A stretch of DNA of 12,463 bases. Origin: Chloroflexota bacterium. Lineage in GTDB: Bacteria > Chloroflexota > UBA6077 > CF-72. The position numbers were made by a program, and so were the translations under genes. The notes under the pieces were generated by a model. That model saw only the letters and a list, made by a program, of their open reading frames with translations, did no database searches and was not told where the DNA came from. This document shows, in pieces, positions 9,245-12,463 of this stretch (position 1 is its first letter; each line of letters begins with the position of its first letter). The DNA lies in contig JAFAWJ010000840.1 of NCBI GenBank assembly GCA_019242065.1, forward strand, positions 1-12,463. The letters run 5' to 3'.

Positions 9245-9643
9245 CTATTGATGGGCTCCCAGAGTTGCGAACGCGGCGCGCAGTGGAGCCTGGACGCGGC
9301 GTTGAAGGGTAACCATATCGGGTGTTTGATCGATTGCACTCGAGATTTCACTGAGCAGTTGGGTTAAGTCTAGAGCCATCTGAACGCCGGCAAGATTCAT
9401 CTCGCGTTCCTCGACGAGATGTTTGATCTGCTGCAGACGGCGGATATCTTCCAGGGAGTACAGGCGAGTGCGGCCGGGCGTACGGCTGGGCTCGAGGAAG
9501 CCGACGCGCTCGTACTTGCGCAGGGTGGTGGGATGCATCTCGACGAGTCGAGCCGCGACACTGATGACGTAGAGTGCATCCGAGGCACGCGAGCGGGCGC
9601 CGCTCGGCGTGCTGGCTGAAATTTGATGCGGGTCGCGATACAT
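9245..9643 (-). CDS. hspR: MerR-family heat-shock repressor, HspR-like
   Basis: A 132-aa MerR-type regulator. After a short variable N-terminus (1-23), the winged helix-turn-helix starts with YVISVAARLVEMHPTTLRKYE (25-45), the HspR form of the MerR motif. It continues through GFLEPSRTPGRTRLYSLEDIRRL (48-70) and a dimerisation helix containing EREMNLAGVQMAL (79-91). HspR binds inverted repeats (HAIR) and represses chaperone genes, often with DnaK as co-repressor. It is upstream of dnaK on the same strand and diverges from grpE by 31 bases, so it probably controls both. I searched by eye for the classic HAIR element (CTTGAGT-N7-ACTCAAG) around 9640-9680 and 9167-9244 and did not find it, so the operator here may differ. 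The ATG at 9643 is the only in-frame start before the HTH. GGCGGA upstream is a weak ribosome site. Confidence 0.9.
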   Translation of the reverse strand: MYRDPHQISASTPSGARSRASDALYVISVAARLVEMHPTTLRKYERVGFLEPSRTPGRTRLYSLEDIRRLQQIKHLVEEREMNLAGVQMALDLTQLLSEISSAIDQTPDMVTLQRRVQAPLRAAFATLGAHQ

Positions 9644-9657
9644 TTTTTGTCCGCCAC

Positions 9658-9686
9658 ATCATATACTTTGGGCAATGTCGGTGCAA
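9658..9686 (-). promoter_or_regulatory. Promoter of hspR-dnaK, with -35 inside grpE
   Basis: On the minus strand TTGCAC (9681-9686) and TATGAT (9658-9663) are separated by 17 bases. The -10 matches consensus at five of six positions and the -35 at three. The -35 lies within the first codons of grpE. Transcription would start near 9651, leaving only about 8 bases before the hspR ATG. Confidence 0.5.
9662..9667 (+). promoter_or_regulatory. -10 element of grpE, suggesting a leaderless mRNA
   Basis: TATACT matches the -10 consensus at five of six positions and ends seven bases before the grpE ATG at 9675. The expected transcription start (about 9674) would give an mRNA with essentially no 5' leader, and no good ribosome site is seen. 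It overlaps the hspR -10 by two bases. A clear -35 is lacking (TACATT at 9639-9644). Confidence 0.45.
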
Positions 9687-10268
9687 CAAGATCAACCAGC
9701 AACCCCTACCCCTCCAACCAACACCAACCCTCACCCTGATGGGCAGCCCGAGGGCCAGGCCAGGCCTGACCCCGAGGCGCCCGCCGCCACCGACGAGCTC
9801 GAGACCCTGCGTGCCGAGCTCGCCGAAATCGAACAGAAGGCTGACGAGTACCTGCGTCTGGCCCAGCGTACCCAGGCCGACTTCATCAATTACCGTCGCC
9901 GCATGGACGAGGAGCGCGCCCAACAGTCGCGCGACGCCAGCCTGTCGGTGCTGCAGCGCCTGTTCCCGATCCTGGACGACTTCGAGCGCGCCATGGCCAG
10001 CGCCTCGGACGCCGAGCGCCAATCCAGCTGGGGCCAGGGCCTGCTGCTGGTCGAGCGCAACCTGCGCGGCCTGCTGGCCGCCGAGGGCGTCGAGATGATC
10101 GAGGCCGAGGGCGCCGACTTCGACCCTCGCCTGCATGAGGCACTGGGTTCAGCGCCGAGCGCGCGGGTGCCTGAAGGCCACGTGCTGCACGTGGTGCGGC
10201 AGGGCTACCGCAAGGGCGACCGCGTGCTCCGCCCAACGCAAGTGATGGTGGCCCAGCGACCCGGGTGA
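9675..10268 (+). CDS. grpE: GrpE nucleotide-exchange factor
   Basis: A 197-aa co-chaperone that releases ADP from DnaK and resets its cycle. The first 40 residues are Pro/Gln/Thr-rich and probably disordered. A long dimerising helix or coiled coil follows (about 41-100, including ADEYLRLAQRTQADFINYRRRM at its core). The C-terminal beta domain carries the GrpE signature FDPRLHEALGSAP (153-165), with VLRPTQVMVAQ near the end. Length and motif order are normal. It is transcribed away from hspR-dnaK instead of lying downstream of dnaK. It converges on the lipoprotein gene with only 21 bases between stops, and no terminator is visible there. Confidence 0.97.
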   Translation: MSVQQDQPATPTPPTNTNPHPDGQPEGQARPDPEAPAATDELETLRAELAEIEQKADEYLRLAQRTQADFINYRRRMDEERAQQSRDASLSVLQRLFPILDDFERAMASASDAERQSSWGQGLLLVERNLRGLLAAEGVEMIEAEGADFDPRLHEALGSAPSARVPEGHVLHVVRQGYRKGDRVLRPTQVMVAQRPG

Positions 10269-10289
10269 GTTCTGGTGGCGGAGCAGCGT

Positions 10290-11666
10290 TCAGTGATGGT
10301 TGGCCGATGCGCCGAGCTGGCTCAGCCCGGTCACAGAGCGCAGTGGGCCGCGATTCAACGCCTGCGAATTGGATCGCGGCCGCGGCGTTGGCAGCGTCAG
10401 ATACTGGCCCGGGTAGCGGTCCACGATGGCCACCGCCAGCGTGTCCGCGGGCTTCTGCATCTCACGCGCGGCCTCGTGTAGGCGCGCGTACGCCGTCGTA
10501 AAGTCATGTGACTGGAACGCATCCGCGGCCGTGAGCATCGGCTGATCGCTCGCCCGCAGCTGCTGGGTCAACAGGCCAGGCGCCAGCAACGAGTTGGCGC
10601 CCGACAGCAGCGCATCGATCTGACCACGCGACTGGTCGATCTCCGCGCTGGCCTGGTGCCGATCGCCGCCCGAAGCGTCTGACACCAGCGCCGCCGTCTG
10701 CGCGCGCAAGCGGTCGGCCACCCCCGTCCCCACATCCGGCGTATACATGCTCCCGAGCTGGTTGCCGACGTCGTCAGCAGCCAGATTCGCCTCGGCCGTG
10801 TACGCCTGCGCATCGGCCGGGCGATTGTCGGCGGCCGCGTCGAGCGCCGCGCCGCTCGAATACAGGTGCTCGAGCAGGCTGCTGTTCAGATGCAAGCGAA
10901 CGTCGATGTCGGCGCCGGTCGTGGTTTGCGGCAACAGGTTGGGCAGCTGGCTGGCCATAGCAGCCGCGAGCGGCCGACTCAGGTCGTCACCGCTGGTGAC
11001 CAACGTCGCCAGTCGCTGCGTCGTCTGACCCGTGTCGTGACTGGTCATGCTGTCGGCCAGCGCCAGCTCTTGCTGGGTGCGTTGTTGCAGGACCGTGTCA
11101 GCCGCGTCTTTCGAGAAATCGCCTGTGGCGAGTTCGTCGGCGATGATCGTCCGCTGCTGGTCGAGGTCAGCCGGTGGGGTCGGCTGGGGCGCTTCGCTGT
11201 AGTCGATCAGGTCGGTGGTCTGCGCACGCCAGGCGTCGGCCAGGATCTGAGCGGTGGTCTGGCCCTTCAGGTCGCCGACGATTTCGGCCAGGGTGAGAGT
11301 GCTGTCGTCGAGCATGGTCGAGGCGCCGATGAGCTCGTCGAGGCGCGCGGTACTCGCGGCTTGCATGACCGCGGCGGTGAGATACGCGTTTTCCTGGAGG
11401 GACTGGTCCAGGCTGACACGTAAGTCGGCACCGCTACGCCCAGCGAGCACAGAGAGAGGCAGGCTGGCCGGGCGCGGCGAGGCGGCCGCGCGCACGACAG
11501 TGGACGGCAGCGGCTGCGGTGCGACGGCCTGGACGCGCACCGCCGCGGGCGTCTGGGTTGGCACCGGCCTCGGCGGCACTGGCACCGGCGTGGGCGCCTG
11601 GGACCCAAGTGGGGAGCAAGCCGTGGCGAGCAGACACGCGCACGCGGCGACAAGCGCCCTCCTCAC
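10290..11666 (-). CDS. Lipoprotein with two related helical repeats
   Basis: A 458-aa protein. The N-terminus is a lipoprotein-type signal: MRRA, then a hydrophobic stretch, then LLATAC with Cys17 as the lipidation site. The lipobox is slightly off consensus, with Ala at -3. A Pro/Thr/Val-rich linker follows (22-65), as in surface lipoproteins that need a spacer. The rest is Ala-rich and helical. Two units look homologous: about 79-160, starting GADLRVSLDQSLQENAY and ending near WRAQTTDL, and about 250-330, starting GADIDVRLHLNSSLLEHLY and ending near LRAQTAAL. From memory such repeats occur in secreted proteins of Bacillota and other Gram-positive-type bacteria, sometimes with copper-amine-oxidase-like domains. 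Their function is unknown. The GTG start (11666) fits the signal peptide, and a stop lies six codons upstream in frame. It lies 55 bases downstream of the dioxygenase gene on the same strand. Confidence 0.8.
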   Translation of the reverse strand: MRRALVAACACLLATACSPLGSQAPTPVPVPPRPVPTQTPAAVRVQAVAPQPLPSTVVRAAASPRPASLPLSVLAGRSGADLRVSLDQSLQENAYLTAAVMQAASTARLDELIGASTMLDDSTLTLAEIVGDLKGQTTAQILADAWRAQTTDLIDYSEAPQPTPPADLDQQRTIIADELATGDFSKDAADTVLQQRTQQELALADSMTSHDTGQTTQRLATLVTSGDDLSRPLAAAMASQLPNLLPQTTTGADIDVRLHLNSSLLEHLYSSGAALDAAADNRPADAQAYTAEANLAADDVGNQLGSMYTPDVGTGVADRLRAQTAALVSDASGGDRHQASAEIDQSRGQIDALLSGANSLLAPGLLTQQLRASDQPMLTAADAFQSHDFTTAYARLHEAAREMQKPADTLAVAIVDRYPGQYLTLPTPRPRSNSQALNRGPLRSVTGLSQLGASANHH

Positions 11667-11676
11667 AATAGTGAGG
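11661..11676. repeat. Perfect inverted repeat over the lipoprotein start codon
   Basis: CCTCAC and GTGAGG (6 bp each, 4-base spacer) form a perfect palindrome. The lipoprotein GTG start is the first codon of one arm. In RNA it could hide the start codon; in DNA it could be an operator half-site pair. A further CTCAC/GTGAG pairing with 11686-11690 is possible. The remaining 11677-11721 gap shows no strong promoter or terminator. Confidence 0.45.
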
Positions 11677-11721
11677 GTAGGTCAGTGGCTCACAGCCCGT
11701 CACACAAAGCTGTTATGTGAT

Positions 11722-12463
11722 TTAGCGCAACGCGGTCAGCGCTGTGGCGGCACCGGTGTTCCACTCCACGTCGCGAGGCAGCACCAGCGCCGCCGAGCGA
11801 ACGCGGTAGCTGTCCGCGTTGCGCGCCTCGTACGGCACCTCGCCCCGCTCCTGCAGCGCCCGCACCGCGTCGAGCAACCGCCGCCGCATGGCGATCACCG
11901 CCAGGTCCGCGCTGCCCAGGTGCTCTGTCGTGCGATCGCACACCCCGCCCATCGACTCCTGTACGGCCAGGTCCTCCTCGCGAATCCCCCGAATACCGGT
12001 ATACGACGCCCCCGAGCGCTGCACCGCGCGGTCGATCAGATAGTCGTTGTCGCGATTGCGCAGTGGCTTGAACGTCCCGGGGTCCACCTCGGTGTGCACG
12101 CCCGTCCAGGATTCGATCTGGGCGCGCTCGGCCTCGCTCAGTGGTCGATCGGGGTGCCAGGTGACGGTGAAGCCCATCATCTGCCGGTCGTCCATGGGCG
12201 TCGCACCGGTGAACGACACCGGTGAGCCGACGGGCGACGGGATCATCGTATAGGTAGGCATCAGGAACTGGGTCATGCGCCAGTAGTACGAGTCGGACTC
12301 CGCGTCGCGGCGGGCCCCGATGAGGATGCCGTAGTCGGTGGGCAGGACGAAAAAGCGCGGCGCACGGTCGCGGGCCATGTAATTGGGCAGCGTCGAGCGA
12401 AAATCGGACGGACGGATGCCAGCGGAGTCGGCGGACGAGTTGTCGCGGCTGTGCAGGAACGAG
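11722..12463 (-). CDS. Rieske aromatic-ring dioxygenase alpha subunit, catalytic C-terminal part (5' end beyond window)
   Basis: The frame is open from the right edge to a TAA at 11724-11722, about 247 residues. An internal ATG at 12378 is not the real start, since similarity continues upstream (SFLHSRDNS at the edge). The sequence follows the phthalate 4,5-dioxygenase-like oxygenase subunits: TDYGILIGARRDAESDSYYW, WRMTQFLMPTYTMIP, FTVTWHPDRPLS, RNRDNDYLIDR, YTGIRGIREEDLAVQESMG, RTTEHLGSADLAVIAMRR and YRVRSAALVLPRDV. These enzymes use a Rieske [2Fe-2S] cluster and a mononuclear iron to hydroxylate aromatic substrates with O2 and electrons from a reductase. The Rieske domain and the His ligands of the mononuclear iron lie beyond the window. 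The substrate cannot be read from this part. The downstream lipoprotein may share its mRNA, with no functional link evident. Confidence 0.88.
   Translation of the reverse strand, partial: SFLHSRDNSSADSAGIRPSDFRSTLPNYMARDRAPRFFVLPTDYGILIGARRDAESDSYYWRMTQFLMPTYTMIPSPVGSPVSFTGATPMDDRQMMGFTVTWHPDRPLSEAERAQIESWTGVHTEVDPGTFKPLRNRDNDYLIDRAVQRSGASYTGIRGIREEDLAVQESMGGVCDRTTEHLGSADLAVIAMRRRLLDAVRALQERGEVPYEARNADSYRVRSAALVLPRDVEWNTGAATALTALR

Noticed and set aside
9167..9680. HAIR (CTTGAGT-N7-ACTCAAG) or CIRCE operators near the chaperone genes
   Set aside because: Neither element could be found by eye in the hspR-dnaK gap or the hspR-grpE gap. Only partial, non-palindromic fragments such as GAGTGC inside hspR are present.
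9348..10136. A 262-aa minus-strand frame opposite grpE running into hspR in another frame
   Set aside because: It is antisense to GrpE and out of frame with HspR, both well supported. The product is Gly/Leu/Val-rich shadow sequence.
11254..12225. A 323-aa plus-strand frame opposite the lipoprotein and dioxygenase genes
   Set aside because: Both minus-strand genes have recognisable features. The plus-strand product has no motif and crosses the gap between them.
12376..12378. ATG at 12378 as the start of a small 218-aa protein
   Set aside because: Dioxygenase-like sequence continues upstream in frame to the right edge, so this ATG is internal.

Overview
The window is GC-rich with tightly packed genes. 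It looks like a chromosomal segment from a soil- or sediment-type bacterium, most likely of Chloroflexota or a related terrestrial lineage. That placement is inference. It rests on a MerR/HspR-type heat-shock repressor joined to dnaK, a DnaK tail ending in EGEYREV, frequent GTG starts and high GC. No rRNA or tRNA genes, CRISPR array, insertion sequence or phage genes are visible.

Left part (1-6609, all minus strand, read right to left): a compact cluster of four genes that behaves like one operon. First comes a very large protein (1167 aa) that joins a subtilisin-like S8 serine protease to a thermolysin-like HExxH zinc metalloprotease. Next are a stand-alone ComEC-type metallo-beta-lactamase-fold hydrolase, a multi-span membrane protein of unknown family with a coiled-coil-like middle, and a zinc-dependent phospholipase C-like protein cut by the left edge. 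The gaps are 23, 41 and 99 bases. None of the enzymes has an obvious signal peptide. This set of hydrolases plus a membrane protein is the best candidate for an undescribed system. Its function is not known from sequence.

Middle (6768-10268): a small NifU-like CxxC protein diverges from the protease operon and has a good sigma70-type promoter. It converges on dnaK across a 149-base spacer with three hairpins, two of them near-identical copies. dnaK is preceded on the same strand by hspR, and grpE diverges from hspR across only 31 bases. Overlapping -10 elements there suggest a leaderless or nearly leaderless grpE mRNA. This is a chaperone locus: HspR is expected to repress, and GrpE is the nucleotide-exchange factor of DnaK. 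dnaJ is not in the window.

Right part (10290-12463, minus strand): a lipoprotein with two related helical repeats converges on grpE with a 21-base gap. Upstream of it is the C-terminal catalytic part of a Rieske aromatic-ring dioxygenase (phthalate 4,5-dioxygenase-like), cut by the right edge.
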